64,000 bases of DNA from Pochonia chlamydosporia 170 (taxonomy: Eukaryota > Ascomycota > Sordariomycetes > Hypocreales > Clavicipitaceae). Both the position numbers and the translations under genes were made by a program. The DNA is taken from positions 7,936,001-8,000,000 of the forward strand of contig NC_035790.1 of assembly GCF_001653235.2 (NCBI RefSeq), in the 5' to 3' direction. The notes below the pieces were generated by a model. That model had not been told where the DNA came from. It did not search any database and worked only from the letters and a program-made list of their open reading frames with translations. Positions 23,741 through 37,500 of the stretch are shown here, one piece after another (position 1 is the first letter of the stretch; the number at the start of each line of letters is the position of its first letter).

Positions 23741-26578
23741 TGCTTGTTGTTGTTGCTGTTGTAACTGCATAGCTGCAAACGCTTGCATATTTGCGTTGTT
23801 ACCGTTCATCATCTGTCCGCTGACCTGTCTCTGCATTGGGTTACCCATCTGTCCCATGCGTGCCATTTGCTGAATCTGTGCCTGCATCTGTGGTGTCATC
23901 TGCCGCATTTGATTGCCTTGCATATTCTGTTGTAGTTGCGCATACTGCTGAGCAAGCTGCTGCTGCTGTTGAGGGGTCATCATGCCTGCCTGCTGCTGGG
24001 GTTGCTGCTGTTGCTGTTGCTGAGCTTGTTGTTGTTGTTGCTGCTGCTGCTGTAACATCAACTGCCTCTGCATCATTTGCATCACTTGATGTTGCTGGGG
24101 TGAGAATCCCTGGGGGTTCATGCCCGCGTTGGCGCCTCCATTTTGCATAGCTGCCATCTGCTGCTGTGCTGCAATCGCCCGTTGTTGCGCCGCCATTTGC
24201 GCAAATATTTGCGGGTTGTGTTGGTTCATACCCTGCTGATTCATCATCATGGCCTGGGCCTGGCTCATCTGAGAATTCTGTGCCATCATATTTGGAGGAG
24301 GGCTAGCTTGTGACATGCGTGGAGTGGCCGCCATGGCTTGTCGGTTGATAGGTGTACCATGTGGCATATTGGGTGTCGAGTTCGGCAGGCGGGGAGTACC
24401 GGAAGGATGGCTCTGTTGACTGCCCCTGGCAGACATATTATGTGCCATCGGGACCGACATCTGGCTGTTCTGAACGACAGATGGTGGTCGAGGAGGACTC
24501 GTCGCCATGTTGGAGTTAGTTTGCTGCATGGGTACACTGCCCACCATTGGTGAGGACATATTTTGTGGTGTTCCTTGTCGGATCACAGGAGAAGAAGCTG
24601 CTGCAGCTTGCGCCATTTGTGCCGGGAAGCGAGGTTGTGCGGCTGCTTGCATGGTATTAGCCACGGCATTCTGTCCACCGGCCGGGACGCCATTCGGCAT
24701 GTTGCCGGTCATACCGTTCTGAACGGGGTGGGCATGCTGTGTCTGCTGGGCTTGAGCCTGTTGGGGTTGTGGTTGTTGCTGTTGCTGCTGTTGCTGTTGC
24801 TGCTGCTGCTGCTGAGCTGCCTGTTGGGCTTGTTGTTGCTGTTGGCTCTGAGCTGCGGCCGCTGCAGTAGCATTGCGTTGTGCCAGTTGTTGCCGTTGTG
24901 CTTCTTGTCGCATCTGGTTCTCCCTGAGAGCAGCCTCACGCCTTTGACGCTCCGCTTCTGCCTGTTGTCTCTGAGCCTGCAACAATTGCTCTTGCCGCTG
25001 AAGCTGCAGGCGTCGGTCGTTCTCTTGCTGTTTGATCTTCTCCTGTTCCTTCTTCTCCGCATGATCACGCTTAATGCTCTCTATAACCTTAAATCTCTCG
25101 AACCTCGGCTCGAAGGTGGCTGCGTTCGTCTGTGCTTCACCATCTGTTGCACCAGCACCTGGAGCACCAGAGGTGTTCCCCGAGAGCCTGTCATCCAGGA
25201 CAAGCATGTATCGTTCTTGATCGGCGGCGGCAGCCTCATCAGCAGCCATCTCAGCAACTGTTCTCTTACGAGTCTTAGGTTGCGGAGGAGGCTCAGAATG
25301 ATTCGGATGCGCCATCATTTCTAGTAAAAGAATAGTCTCTTCGGCATTCCGAGTTGGCTCCAGCATTAACGGCGCAGTTGTCGCCAAAAGAATTTGTCCC
25401 TCGACCGCATATATCGAACTGTTGTCCAATTCCATCTTCTCCTTCTTTTGGCGCTTGATGGCAGGTGGCGGCATGCTGCCAACGGTTGGCGTTGGCGGAA
25501 CAAGGGACAAAGGGGTCGACGGCGGTGCAAGTGACGGTGTGTCATTGACTCCCTTACCGTCCCCCCTTGGCGTGGAAGCCTTTATCTTGAGATCCATTTG
25601 CAGAGACTCTGGAGTGGGGTGCAACACGGCGGTGAAAATCTTGGGCTTCGCTGCCTCCTTGGCCGTCGTAGATTCCAATGGTTGTGATGGAGCAGGCATG
25701 CTGTCCTTATCCTTGTCTTCTTCCTGCTTCTCCTTCGAACTCTCGGCATCCTTGGTCCCTGCCACGCCATTTTCCGAGCTTTGTTCTTCTTTTGGAAATG
25801 GCACGTACGGGGAGGGCGTTAGACACTGATTGTAGTTATGAATAGAAGAAGGCACCACGGCATTGGATGTCGGTGAAGCCTTGGTGACGGCTTTGGTTGT
25901 CTGCGCAAGGGACTTGTGATCATGAATTTGGACAATGAGACAGCCGTCGTAGAACGGAACGTTGGCGTCGATGAAATGCCAGAGAAGATCGTGCGGTATA
26001 GTGCGTGCTCTCAGGTGTTCGACGAACTTCCCCATCGGCGATTTATAGGGAAACGTTCCTTCTTGTCCATCGAATCGGAAGTGGGCAGCATGCATGTGGA
26101 CTACCAACGAGGGAGGCTTGCCCCTGTGCTTTCTCAAGATATATTGAGGGGTAACATCTAGTCGCAGAGACACGCCTTGTTAGCGGATAACGCCCACGCA
26201 GCGACGGACGCGGGGAGGAGGTGGAGGAAACGGAGTATCAATCATACCATAGGGAAGAGGACCATCATCCTGGGCACCAGCACCCGCAGAAAACGAGCCG
26301 GTACGCATGCCTGCGCTGTTTCTCGAGTTCCTACCTGGTGCCTGGGATGATGTTTCGCGGCGCGCCCGATTGACTGGGCGAACGGTGGAGGCGGTGATGG
26401 ATCTATCGCTGGCCGAGTTCGGGGCCTGTTTCGCGCTTGAGGGGGGTTTCTTAGCCGACATGGAAGGCGACGGCGATGAATTCGACGACGTGATGCCATT
26501 TGTTTGAATGCCAGGGGGAACTGGCCGCTTTATCTTGGCCGCGCCATTCTGCTGAACGACGGGGCTGGCAGGCGCCAT
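23387..26578 (-). CDS. spt20: SAGA complex subunit Spt20, polyglutamine-rich
   Basis: Spt20 is a structural subunit of the SAGA transcription coactivator. Two exons are proposed: 26578-26206 and 26157-23387, 1047 residues. Exon 1 is disordered (Ser/Pro/Ala) and ends in a proline run. The start of exon 2 carries the Spt20 domain (about 127-210: YILRKHRGKPPSLVVHMH, FPYKSPMGKFVEHLRA, FYDGCLIVQIHDHK). The remaining 800 residues are low-complexity, with several glutamine runs, one about 16 residues long, plus Met/Asn-rich and Ala-rich tracts typical of filamentous-fungal Spt20. The ATG at 26578 has a good context (GCCATGG); the frame upstream of it has no ATG. The 48-nt intron (26158-26205) uses a weak GTCGCT donor but has a good GCTAAC branch site and is the only nearby choice that keeps frame, so that junction is uncertain. 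Confidence 0.85.
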
Positions 26579-27552
26579 GGTGGCTCGCGGATGCCGTCCA
26601 CGGCTGATATCACGCCTTTTCGCGCTCAACTACTGTTGCGGCTGCAGTCCGACCGTGATTCGTGAGGCGAATGCGTGATCATGGATTCCCCGAGTCGGGC
26701 TGGGCTGAGGGTCGATTGATTCGAAAGCGTTGCGATGAGGAAGAGGGAACGATAGATATGGATGAAGTCGAAGTCTGATGTCGAGAGTCGCACTGCGCTA
26801 GTGGTGAATTGCGGAGACGTCAATGGTGGTACTTGAATAGGCCGGCAGAGTAAGAGATTGAAGTTTTGGCCGTGCAGCGCGGCGGAAAGCTTAAAAGAGC
26901 GCCGCTGCTAATCCATGAGATATGGTACGACAGTATTAATGATTCTGCTGATACTGATCGGTTAATGAAGGACGCTGGCGCAGCGCTTCGCACCCCGTTG
27001 ATGCCAGGCAAATGTTCATTGAGGTTCCGCTTCACCTGCCCTGGCTCATGACAGGCTGACAGAGTCTCACGCGCACCTGGACGTCACGTGATGCGTTGTA
27101 GCGTCGCACGCCCCTTACTTAAGTACTGTGTGGCTGGCTGGCAGCTGAGGCGACAAAAAGGTACCAGTCCAGACATGAGAATATTGAATGACATGTGCAA
27201 ACGCGCTGCGGAAGCAGAACTGAGGAGTTCAAGTTCAAGTCAAGGTTTGGCGGTGCATGCCACTGTGAAAGTATACTTTGTCGAGCAATGCAATTCTATC
27301 TTTAGTGAACGACCAAAGCTCGGCTAGCTTGGGTCCCCCAAGGATCCGTCTTCACACTTGCATTTGTAGTTGCGTTCACGGCCTATTGTAGTTCATGATT
27401 GAAAGACCACATGAACAAGTCACACGTGTCCATTCAGCCATGCTATCTCAACTGTCAATTTAACATAAAACACAGACAACACATGTACGTAAGCTATTGA
27501 ACTCATTTACACGAAAACAACGATCCCGCCACCATCCATTCAAGTTTGCCTA
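26579..27552. other. Intergenic between spt20 promoter and pex22-like 3' end
   Basis: About 970 bp with no supported gene. A TCACGTGA palindrome occurs at 27084-27091, about 510 bp upstream of the spt20 start. Confidence 0.5.
27084..27091. promoter_or_regulatory. TCACGTGA E-box palindrome
   Basis: An 8-bp palindrome with a CACGTG core, the binding site of bHLH factors such as Cbf1-type regulators. It lies far upstream of spt20 (-510), so its role is doubtful. Confidence 0.3.
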
Positions 27553-28922
27553 TCACTCCCTACCCTGAACCCGTCGAGCCCAATCATCATGAACACGCAT
27601 ACCGTCGACCACCACGACTCCACGCCCGCGTCCGACTCGATCAGGTCTTTGCCACCACTTCTCTATCTGTTTGCTAGTCTTCTCTGCCTCGGACTCGCTG
27701 TCTGCTAGTCCTCCGGACCCGCTCTCGGCGCCAACCACTAGAATAATATCATGTCGGAACCAAGTTTGGAGCATGGTGATGGTGCTGCCGCCATCTCCGC
27801 TCAGAGACTCTTGCAGGTACAAGATCTCTGGTTGAACGTGTCGTAGAATGTGAACGTGGCCGTTTGGTGTCGTGAATGGCAGGATGGTCGCTTCCTTCTC
27901 TACTAGGTGCAGAGCTTGCGAGTAAACTGCATTGTAGGCGGCATTTGCACTCGAGGGAGCGATGCTGTTTTCAGGGCATTAGTAGCAGTCTCTCTCAATT
28001 GTTCAATTAGTATATCGTGCGTAAACATACAGAGGGCTCTTCGTCTCCTCGCCGGGTGTTTGGGCTTGATCATGACCAATGTTAGAAAATGACGAGCTCA
28101 AAGAAGGCGGCGGCAGGTTACTAGAAGTACCATCCAACTCGGACTCCTTCAGATCCGGTGCGTAGATCAGGATGTAAAGCTTGATTTTGGAAAAGTCGTT
28201 GTGACGCGGGATATGGGACAGGATCGACTACACACGCAGGTTTAGGTCAGCATATTCACACCGTACAAAAGAACTGCGTTTCTTTTTCCTTTACTTACGG
28301 CAAGCTCGTGTGCTCCATCGTCATTCACGTCAGAGATTTTGGTATCGGCGGAGACGACAATCGCAACGGTTTTCCGTCTCTTGTCTCCCGAGACAGGCGC
28401 ACGATCCTTCTTCGCATCAGCCTCCTCTTGCCACGGGTTCTCTGGGTAGGCTTTATCCTCCTCCCGAATGGAAGCCAGAGCCTTGCCCATTGCTGCACCA
28501 GCTGCCGCCATTCCCGCCGCAACAGTTTTGCCTGTCGAATCCAAGAATTGCTGGGGACTTGGCGTCCTTCTCAGGGCGCCGGACATGCGAGCCCCCCATC
28601 CTGGGGCGGAAATATCACTCGGAGCCGTTGCTACACCGTACGAAGCAGCATCGTCGCCTTGTTGATATGGTCTCGGAGGATGTTCTGCCCCTCGTGCATC
28701 GGGGTTCGTCGCGCCGTAAGCAGGATTGTCTCCGTAGTCAGCATTCTCATAATCCAAGCCGGGCTCGTGCTCAAATGCGTTGTCCTCGTCGTCGTCCTTG
28801 CGTTGGCTCCAGACCCATGCTGCCACACCAGCAGTTGCGACAGTGAGGGTTATGACAAGCGGTACCCAGTGGCTCCAAACACCGCGCCGGGAGGATCCAC
28901 GGTCGTACCGATCTGGTGACAT
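27553..28922 (-). CDS. Peroxin-22-like membrane protein
   Basis: Pex22 anchors the ubiquitin-conjugating enzyme Pex4 to the peroxisomal membrane for import-receptor recycling; filamentous fungi carry a larger protein annotated as peroxin-22-like. Three exons: 28922-28299, 28227-28031, 27964-27553; 410 residues. Visible: a short basic N-terminus, one transmembrane helix (about 18-38, VPLVITLTVATAGVAAWVW), then a long acidic and Pro/Gly-rich linker. The folded part starts near residue 185 (KTVAIVVSAD, LSHIPRHNDFSKIKLYILIYAP), continues with HILRHVQPEILYLQESL and FRHDIILVVGAES, and ends in a conserved KWWQRP region. The alternating strand-like segments fit the Rossmann-like Pex4-binding domain of Pex22. 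The assignment rests on the architecture and my recollection of the family. Divergent from the eIF2B gamma gene. Confidence 0.75.
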
Positions 28923-29690
28923 TTATGCGAAGGGGTGATGTCGCATCGCTAGGAGACGGGCAAAGGAGGAAAAAGACAGGGCTTTTAGGTTCAATCACCT
29001 GGGTCAATGTTCGAAGAAGTGAACCAGAGACGTCGGGAGTGGCGCAAGAAGACTGTTGGTTGGAATGATGTCGCAGATTGAAGATGCAAACCGTTATAGC
29101 TGGGACAAGTCTGGTGGCTGGTGGGTGTCGTCAATGTCCAATGTCCCACGCATGCACATGGAGCAAGCTTGCGCTTCTTGTCTGCTTTGTGTCCAATGTC
29201 AACAATGGAGTGGAGCATTTCTGCTTCGTGCCCAGCAACGCCTGGTTTGGCCCGAGGTATTGCATGCATCCGCCCCGGAAAGCGGGACCACCAAAGATCC
29301 GGTGCCGAGGGGTTGGGCACAATTACAGCATCAGCTCCGGAGGAGTGCTGTTCCTCTAATTACAGCACGTGAACCCTGGAAAGGTTACTTGTGGCGGTGA
29401 AACATACCAGCCTCATGCATATACCACCATCAGCCACATCTGCCCCTCGTTCCAATCCAAGCAACCCACTAAACACCAACCAGACAATTCTGTCAAGCTG
29501 TGACTCCTCCAGACAAAAAGTTCTTTGAGACATATCAAGCTCACCAAACACGTCACCCACACAATCAATCACCAAGGTGACAGAATTCGAAGCTTCAGAC
29601 GGACTCCTCAACTCGATAGCCTTTACATTCTGCAACCTGCGCGCTCCAACTCACTAATCGGCCGCATATTGGCCAGGGCAAATAGTTAGA
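28923..29690. other. Bidirectional promoter region, pex22-like / eIF2B gamma
   Basis: A 768-bp interval between two divergent start codons, which must hold both promoters. Its open frames have no conserved features. Confidence 0.55.
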
Positions 29691-31599
29691 ATGCCCCACG
29701 CCATGTCGATGCCATCACCTGGGCTGCAAGCTCTCATCCTTTGCGGCCCAGGATCATCATTCCCTACCTTCACATCAAATCCAGATGAGAATCCCAAGGC
29801 TCTCCTACCAGTTGCCAATCGTCCAATGGTATGGTATCCCATTGACTTTTGTCACCGAATGGGCATCACAAGTAAGGCATTGCCCATCACTCACCTCTAA
29901 TCAAGACTGTCCACCACGTAGGAGACACACACGCCTTTTTCCTCCTCGACTTTTTGCAAGTCCCTACATGTCCAACATGAGAGCACAGCTATTCGTATAC
30001 ATGACAAGAAAGCTGACAGTTTGCAGATATCACCCTGATATGCCCACCGTCGGCATCCAAAGCCATGAACTCGGCATTCAGCATAAATCCCTATCTCACT
30101 GCCCTTCCTCTTCCTCGCCCGGACATTCTCGCCCCCACAGACCTGGATTACAACACTGGAACCGCAGAAATTCTTCGCCTCCCCGAGGTTCGCAACCTCG
30201 TAAAGTCAGACTTCGTCGTCCTACCGTGCGATCTCGTCTGCGAGCTGGCCGGAGACAAGCTTCTCCAAGCCTGGATGGTCAAGTCTGCAAGCCTCACTGA
30301 TTTACTAGGGGATGGACGCTGCACCAAGGGTCACCAGAGCCATCACAGCGGGGGCCTAGGAGTTTGGTACGACACCAAATCGGGAGCGGTGGTGAAAGGT
30401 GAGGAAACCGACTTCATTGCCACATCACCGCTTCCTTCTTCGCAGTCAAGCTCGCAAAAGGGACCTATCTTCTCCAATCTCTCAAAACTGGTTTACTCGA
30501 TGCCTACGGACTCACTCAACGACATCATGGAGGAGAAGAAGTCATTGCCTATTCGGCATGGACTGCTGAGAGCGCACCCTCGAGTCCGCATGTTTACGAC
30601 ACATCGGGATGCACACATTTACGTCTTCCCACGTTGGATTCTGGACTTTATCAAGGAGAACGAGCGCTTGGAAACTCTGGGCGAGGATGTAGTCGGCTGG
30701 TGGGCTAAGGCTGGATGGCAATCTGGGCTTGCAGACAAGCTACAAATCACCTCACTTTGCCAGAGTAGCAACGCCGCCGATGATGACTCGACTTCAGAGA
30801 GCGCTGCCGTTCCACCAACCAGCTCCGAAACAACAGGAATGCAATCATCATCAGGGCAAAGGGAAACGCAACCGACCAACCGGGACAGCTCCAAGAGCGC
30901 GCAGGCAAACAAGGACGTGCCCGCGGTCCTCGCGTACATTCACCCAACCGAAGGACAAGAAAAGCCAGCTACCATCCGCCGTGTCGACACCGCACCGCTC
31001 CTTCTCGCCGTATCCTTGCAACTAGCCAAGCTCGAGTCCATTGATGAGATTGGCCCCGAGGCAGCATCGCCATTTGCGCATCCCCGAAAAGTAGCATACC
31101 CGGAAGGTGTGAAGCCCCGAACCACCATCACCAAACAGGACAGCCTCATCGCCGAAAACGTCACAGTAGAAGAAAAGACAGCAATCAAAGAATCCGTCGT
31201 AGGAGCAAACTGCCAGATCAAGGAGGGAGCCAAACTGTCTCAGTGTTTGTTGATGGACGGCGTTGTCATCGGCAAAGGGTGCAAGCTGACAAAGTGCATC
31301 TTGGGAAAGAGATGTGTCATTGGAGACTATTCTGTACTTACTGACTGTGAAGTACAGGAGAACTTGATGGTAGAGGCACGAAGTAAGTTCTTTTCCAGTC
31401 ATTACTTTGTCTTGTTTCCATATTTTGTTTTGCGTTTACATGACTGTGGTTATGCTGACATGAATTTCTAGCCGAGGACAAGGACAACAAACTCATGAGC
31501 TCAGAAGGTCTGGAGGCGACGGAAGCTGAGATGGACGAAGTTCTACAGGATGTAGATCGTGAAGTTGCAGCCGTTACAGACGAAGCCGTAGAGGACTAG
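29691..31599 (+). CDS. gcd1: Translation initiation factor eIF2B subunit gamma
   Basis: The gamma subunit of eIF2B, the guanine-nucleotide exchange factor that reactivates eIF2 in the cytosol (Gcd1 in yeast). Three exons: 29691-29871, 30027-31382, 31472-31599; 554 residues. The N-terminal nucleotidyltransferase-like domain is split by a 155-nt intron, the longest confidently placed here: LQALILCGPGSSFPTF, NPKALLPVANRPMVWYPI, then NITLICPPSA after the splice and FVVLPCDLVCELAGDKLL. A Ser/Thr-rich linker follows (about 305-375). The C-terminal left-handed beta-helix repeats include VGANCQIKEGAKLSQCLL, GVVIGKGCKLTKCILGKRC and VIGDYSVLTDCEV, before an acidic tail. The gamma identity is supported by lack of a C-terminal HEAT/W2 domain and by the MPHAM...GLQALILCGPG start. 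Confidence 0.93.
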
Positions 31600-34500
31600 A
31601 CACAATCTAGAACGTACCTAATGGATGATTTCAAATCTTGTCTCCTTTGTTCGCTGGGTTTGAGCAATGGATGTTTGGCTTCTGCCCAAACGAGTTCCTG
31701 GACACACAAACCATACTCCATGGAAAGGATCTCATCCTGAAGACCGTATAGTTGAGATTGGCGATGCTCGGCCCTATTCCAAAAAACGCAACTTATTCAA
31801 GAAGGGTATCAAAATGATGGTGCTTCAACGCCGACATCTAGGAAGACCTAGAATTGAGCTAGTTCAGTAATCAGCCTCGTTAAGATTCAAGTCCAAGAGG
31901 CATCTACATCCGCTATACGACGTCTAAGGCCCTTCTCGTATAGAGGTGATGTTACGAGTATAGCCTGAGCAAAAGCTGCCATCATGGCGGACCGATTGCT
32001 AGATGACATTGCCAACATTGAAGATCTTGATGACATGAGGCAGTCCAGTCTTTGATTCCCGTGCAGGGCCTAGTCAATCCCCATGTCAGTGGAGACAGAC
32101 GACAACAGGAAATGAACGGCGTTGACCACGCCAAATAGACTTTCCAGCAGCATTTTTTTCACTCCACCCAGACCCCTGGAAGTACAAAAACGCCAGGGTT
32201 GTGTGGTCTATGATACGGACCTAAATGACCCTCACCGTTGTGCATTCTCTGGCTGAGTTGTTGTGATTGGGCACCCCCTCTCCTGGACAGCTGAGCAGGG
32301 GTGAATGAATTCTCATAAGCGACAGGAAGGCAAACTATCGGATTACTTCCTTGGTATGCGTGAGAGTGACGTAAGTCCACATATGGACTAACTGTACCAT
32401 AGAGTACGGAGTATGGATGACGGCTATTCTCATAAGCCCCTTAGCTTCTCAGGGTCTTCAACTTTGGGGCAATACCTGTTCGAAAAATCCTCTACGACCC
32501 GGAAAGGTTCCGTACGATGCTCGAGGAGCAATACAACAATATTCCGTCATCTCCTTCAAAGCCCCCTTACGTTGAATTAGAATTCGATGTTCCTGGATTT
32601 TGAGCGGGCAAGGGAGATAGATGCCTTGGCGAATTTCCTGGACAAAGGATCTCTTTCACGCAGCCCATGGCATGACCCCATATTGCCCGGGCCGCACCTT
32701 GAAAGTGGATTGAAGGGAACCATGCTACGGTAATCCCACACCTCAGCTACTCTCGCCATGCAATGAAATGTAAATCGAAAGTTGGAAAAACCTTTTGTAT
32801 CCCTGAAGTTGGTTCCCTTTGCCTGTCTGGACCTTGGACATCGTCGTTTCTGCTTCGCCACCTGGTAGAGGCTGTTCAATCTAGGACCAAATCTCAGTCT
32901 TACCGCAAATAGTCCACACTCTCCGGGCTAGGTTCGAATCTTGGACCAAAGATGGCGTCTCGTCTGCTTCTCACATGTTATCTCTTGGTCGGGAACAACC
33001 ACTCTCGCAAAGATACCGTAGTGGATAGCCCGTGGTAAATAGTTGCCCGGCACCTCATTGCCGGATGGACTACTCAACACCCCCCGGACCACACAATGCC
33101 AAAAATCAGCTCATCTCCGCCGATCAAGTCAATGGCACTTGGCTCTGTAAACCGGAATGGATCCTCCGCGTAGCCCAGTGGCTCGGCTACATCAATTTAT
33201 CCCCAAACGGTGGGACAGAACCAGTCCGCTAGTCCAATTGTCACCTCACCCAGCGTTCTGGCATCTCAGTGATAAGACAACAATGACATAAGACAAGATG
33301 GGCGAAGTAATAAACCGTTGCAACGGGCATCATCCGACATATGTCGCCACGCTGCCCTAGACATCAGACTTCTGTTTCGACCAATCTGGCTGTTGGTCGC
33401 TCGGATTTCGCCTTCAAAGCCAATAGAATCTCAATCTCTGCTTTTGCTGGCTTGGAACATTGTCCACAAGGGGACGTGATGCCTCAACGCTCTGTTAACG
33501 GACAGTAGAGACGAAGATTGAACGGAAGCGAGTTTCTGGTCATTGCTTGGAGTTATTCGAGAAATGGGGACATGTGCGGCCCGTTCATGGTGCACGCATC
33601 GAGCTTGTGCTCAGCAACTCTCTTCAAACAGAAGCCATTGACCTTGACTTTTCGAATCTTCAGGCAAACTAGGCAACACTCATTGGCGCACCGAGTTTGG
33701 TTATCCGTCTCCGAAGCACAGTACGAACTCGGTATATGACCTTAGAGGTTGCATTTACTTTCCAGAAACCGGATAAGCCACAACGGCGGATAGGACTATT
33801 AGTGTGTCAATAGCCATTTTTCATTTGCCGATACGGTGGCTATCAGGTTGAGTACTGTCCAGCAACAGCTGTCAGCTAAAGGAAGAGTCACCTACTTGTT
33901 ATCGTAAGGTACAGTAAAGATGATCAATCCATCAAGGGTGAGGTGATTTCTTCTCGTGGAAGATGTAGATTGGGCCTGGTTTGTAGGTTTGGTGCTGATA
34001 ATATTGATGATTCGCCCACCAACCGCAATGGCATTGGAGTCGAGTTGGATCCAGCGATCATTGATATATGCGCGGTGTTTTTGGCTGACAAGATGGCAGT
34101 AATGTAATCTCCAGTATGCTTCTTGCAGCTGATGGGAACATGGGGTTCTCCCCCGTGAGCTGCATGTCGTCTCAACGTTGTTGGCCAGAGTCACAGAAGT
34201 GCCGGATCACGTAAATTGCATTTCCAATCAATAGTCTCAATGATCTCAAGTAGAGGTACATTCAGCGCTCTCTGAGGTCCATTTGATAGACTTATGAATA
34301 CTTCCACCAGAACATGCCCGGTCGTCTGAAGTTCTCACACCCTGTTTCTATCCCGGAGTTGGTGAGAGAAGCTTGGTGAATAGCATGCAGGGCTTCCTAG
34401 CCTGGAACCCTAGAAAGATATCTAAGGAAAACTGTTGGGCGAAATGGATTTGCCACTTCAGTAGACTCGTTGCGTTCCGTGGGGTGGTATGGCAGCAAAA

Positions 34501-37500
34501 CTTGGTACGCGACTGGCCGAGTTTGATCTAACCCGCTCACCAGTCGGGAAGTTGACCCTGTACACTAAACCTCAGACCGGAGCAGGTAACGAATTGGATG
34601 CCACTGACAAATTCTATATGCAGGGTTTACTAGAAGGTGGCATCCTCCAAGTAAATGTTCATGGCCCCATATCAGCGAGTAGCAACACCTCCCTTTACCT
34701 GCACAACGTCCACAGACACTTGTACCGCACAAGCAAGCTCTATCAAACAGTGGATGGACAAGACTATTTTCTTCATGTTGACGAAGGGGCGGCCATGTCA
34801 ATTGCAGGATCGAAACATGCCGAGTCCTTGACAAACGACGAAGGGATAAGAATCGGCTCCTTTGGCAGCAGAATGTGGGAACTCGGAAGACTCTAATGTC
34901 GGCAGATGCTTAGCACGGTCGTTTTGGTGATGAGCAACTCACAAATGACATCTCTTGTTGGCTTCAAGAAGCAGATGGTGAACGAGGATAGTCTAGGGAT
35001 GCATATTGCTCCGAAATAGTGCACCGTGTACTCAGAAAGAAATTATGGTGTTCTGCTCTATCCCTCATGTACCTGTTTTCAACGCGACAACCCACCCTTG
35101 CCACTTGGTTCAGATCGGCTACCCCTGTCATTGTGGGACAAGCAGCAGGGGCATAGAGCAAGGGCTGCGTTGGGCTGACGCTAAGCAGGTGAGCCGTCAA
35201 AAGGTTGTCTGATCGCTGGGCCGTGACCGATTGAAGTCGAGCCGGATTGACTGATCACCTGTATGTTGAATAGAAGACCTGTTTACAACCAGACAACAAA
35301 GACTAGAGGATCTTGGTTTGACTGTGGATGCTTTTGTCGCCGCAGGGATGACGGAAGCCATGGTACTGAGTTTGTCGATGGAGTGAATTGGCGAGCCTCT
35401 GCTCCGTACTTTTTGTCCTTGCCTGTCTGGCTGAATCTGGCTCTCGGCTTCGGCCGAAAGATTATACGCAAGTGCCACTTTATGGTCACTGCGTGCTACC
35501 GATCCCGAGGTATCAATGTACGTGCCCCGGAGTAAGTTGCACGCAGGATCGTATCGCAATCTTTCCATCTCAGTGATCCACACCAGGGCATCGGCTTATG
35601 AAAGCAGCAGTCCATTAAGTATCGGACGTGGTTCTCACTTGGCGGCTTTCAACCAGACTTGGGTGACATGGGTGAAATAAGGTATGACGTGATTGAATGA
35701 AAGTCGGTAGATGCCTCTTGGATTCATATGATGCATTGTGACCAAAGCTTTTCTAATGCCGGGGTCCGCTATCAATTACTTTCTTCGTTGCTCCGGGTAC
35801 CGAGCTCAAAGCTCCATTGAATGAGTGATCAAAGGAGCAACCAAGACAAGCAGTAAATAACGCCAACAACTCAAGGGGAAGACTGACAGAATTAAGTCCA
35901 AAACAACAACACGTGAGGTCTCGTTTGGCGCCATAATGCCCTTGTAATGAGGATCACATTTGATGTCGACCCATCATAGTGTGCTCGTAGCGTCATTGTT
36001 TAATTGAGGTCTCCGATAGAAGACGAGCGGATTTTACCCTTTCAAGTGATAGCTTAGCCTCAAGGTTCGATTTCGCTATGGTAGGGGGTGTGGGAATCTC
36101 GACAAGCCGGCAGCTGCAAGCCCCATCACAAAGGTCTCTTGATATTCCCTTGATGCCACTAGTTGTTTCCCATGCAACTCTGCCTCCCTAATTGCCAAGT
36201 TTCGCATCGTCCAACGACATTGTGGTCATCGAACTTTGGCTTATTACGCTCCAGAATGGCCTTGTTTGCAGAACGTTACATTTATCACATCGGGTTGTAG
36301 CAAGTCCCTATGAAGCTGATAATTTGGCCAGTGCTGGCTGAAAGGTCCTTCAAGGTCGCCAGAGCCTCCCTATGTGAGAGTTCTTTGGTCGGAGTGACCC
36401 TTTTTTGTGCCCTTCCCTACCGTGCCTATTATGTGCTCCTAACGTGCTTGTGAATCGAGTTAGAGAGACTCCGTGTATGGATTTCGTAAGCATGGGTGAA
36501 AAATGCACACATCAGAAGAAACTGACATATCCCACGATGAGGCTATGGCGCATTCCTCTTCCAGCTTGTGTGTTGCCAGAGGTTGAATCTTCACTGTCGA
36601 CTGTTGGCCATAATGACCCAGGGCCACTACAGTGAAGAATCAACGGCTTGGTAAGATATCCCTATGCAGCCAGTGATCGGATTTCTTCTTTCTTTTGGGA
36701 GACGAAGCTCCGTTGTGAGAGAACAGCAGTCTCTTGACATGACACCATAATGTGATGGGACAAGTGATCTGCCGTTCCGCTCGGGACTAGAAATCACATT
36801 CGGGTGTGACGAAAGATTGATTGAGGCCTGGTCTGGTCCAAATCTGGGGAACCCGGGATCTAATGCTCAATCCTTGTGGTTCGCCGAGCAAATCAGAAGC
36901 TTCAACTAAGACGCTTAGTTGAAGTCGCAAGGAGAACTCGTACGGCGCAACGCCCCCTTCTTTAGTGTGGCCAAGATATGGGAACATGTTCCTGACTTGA
37001 CCATTTTCAAGCGGGGATACACCGTAGATATCTCTTAGTTACCCCTCTTGTGTGGGAGACCAAGACAATCTCTTTGCTTTTTGCTCGCGATTCGGCACAT
37101 GCAATTTGTGAACCACCAGTTTGTGGGAATTTGTATGTGCACGAACGTTTGGTTCTGGACGACAATGGTACGGCATGTCCGTTCAATATGACAATCAGAT
37201 ACCAAAATGGGATTGAGAATATAATGAACAGTGAGTCCAGCGGGTGTTCGCCATGCACTTGATCTCACAGCAAACTTGACAACGGCGGCTGTGCCGGAGG
37301 AAGTTGAATGCCCCAGTTCGGTTCTTCTCGGCGAGATATGGGTGTCTCACCAGCCTTCGATGTTTTGGAGTGCAATTTGCCATCTTGCCCATTCCACTGA
37401 CAACCGCTAACAAGTGACCACCCACAAGATGTTGGCCAATGTTTTATAGTGGGTAGATCTGAGCCCGCCTCAAGGTCGACGCTTGGAGGCGGAGGCGCGG

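Noticed and set aside
24563..25324. A 253-codon plus-strand Leu-rich open frame
   Set aside because: It is the antisense shadow of spt20 polyglutamine codons (CAG/CAA read as CTG/TTG).
32928..32944. A tRNA-like T-arm (CTAGG, TTCGAAT loop, CTTGG)
   Set aside because: The bases after it would need a matching 5' acceptor strand about 60 bp upstream and a D-arm; neither is present, so it is a chance B-box match.
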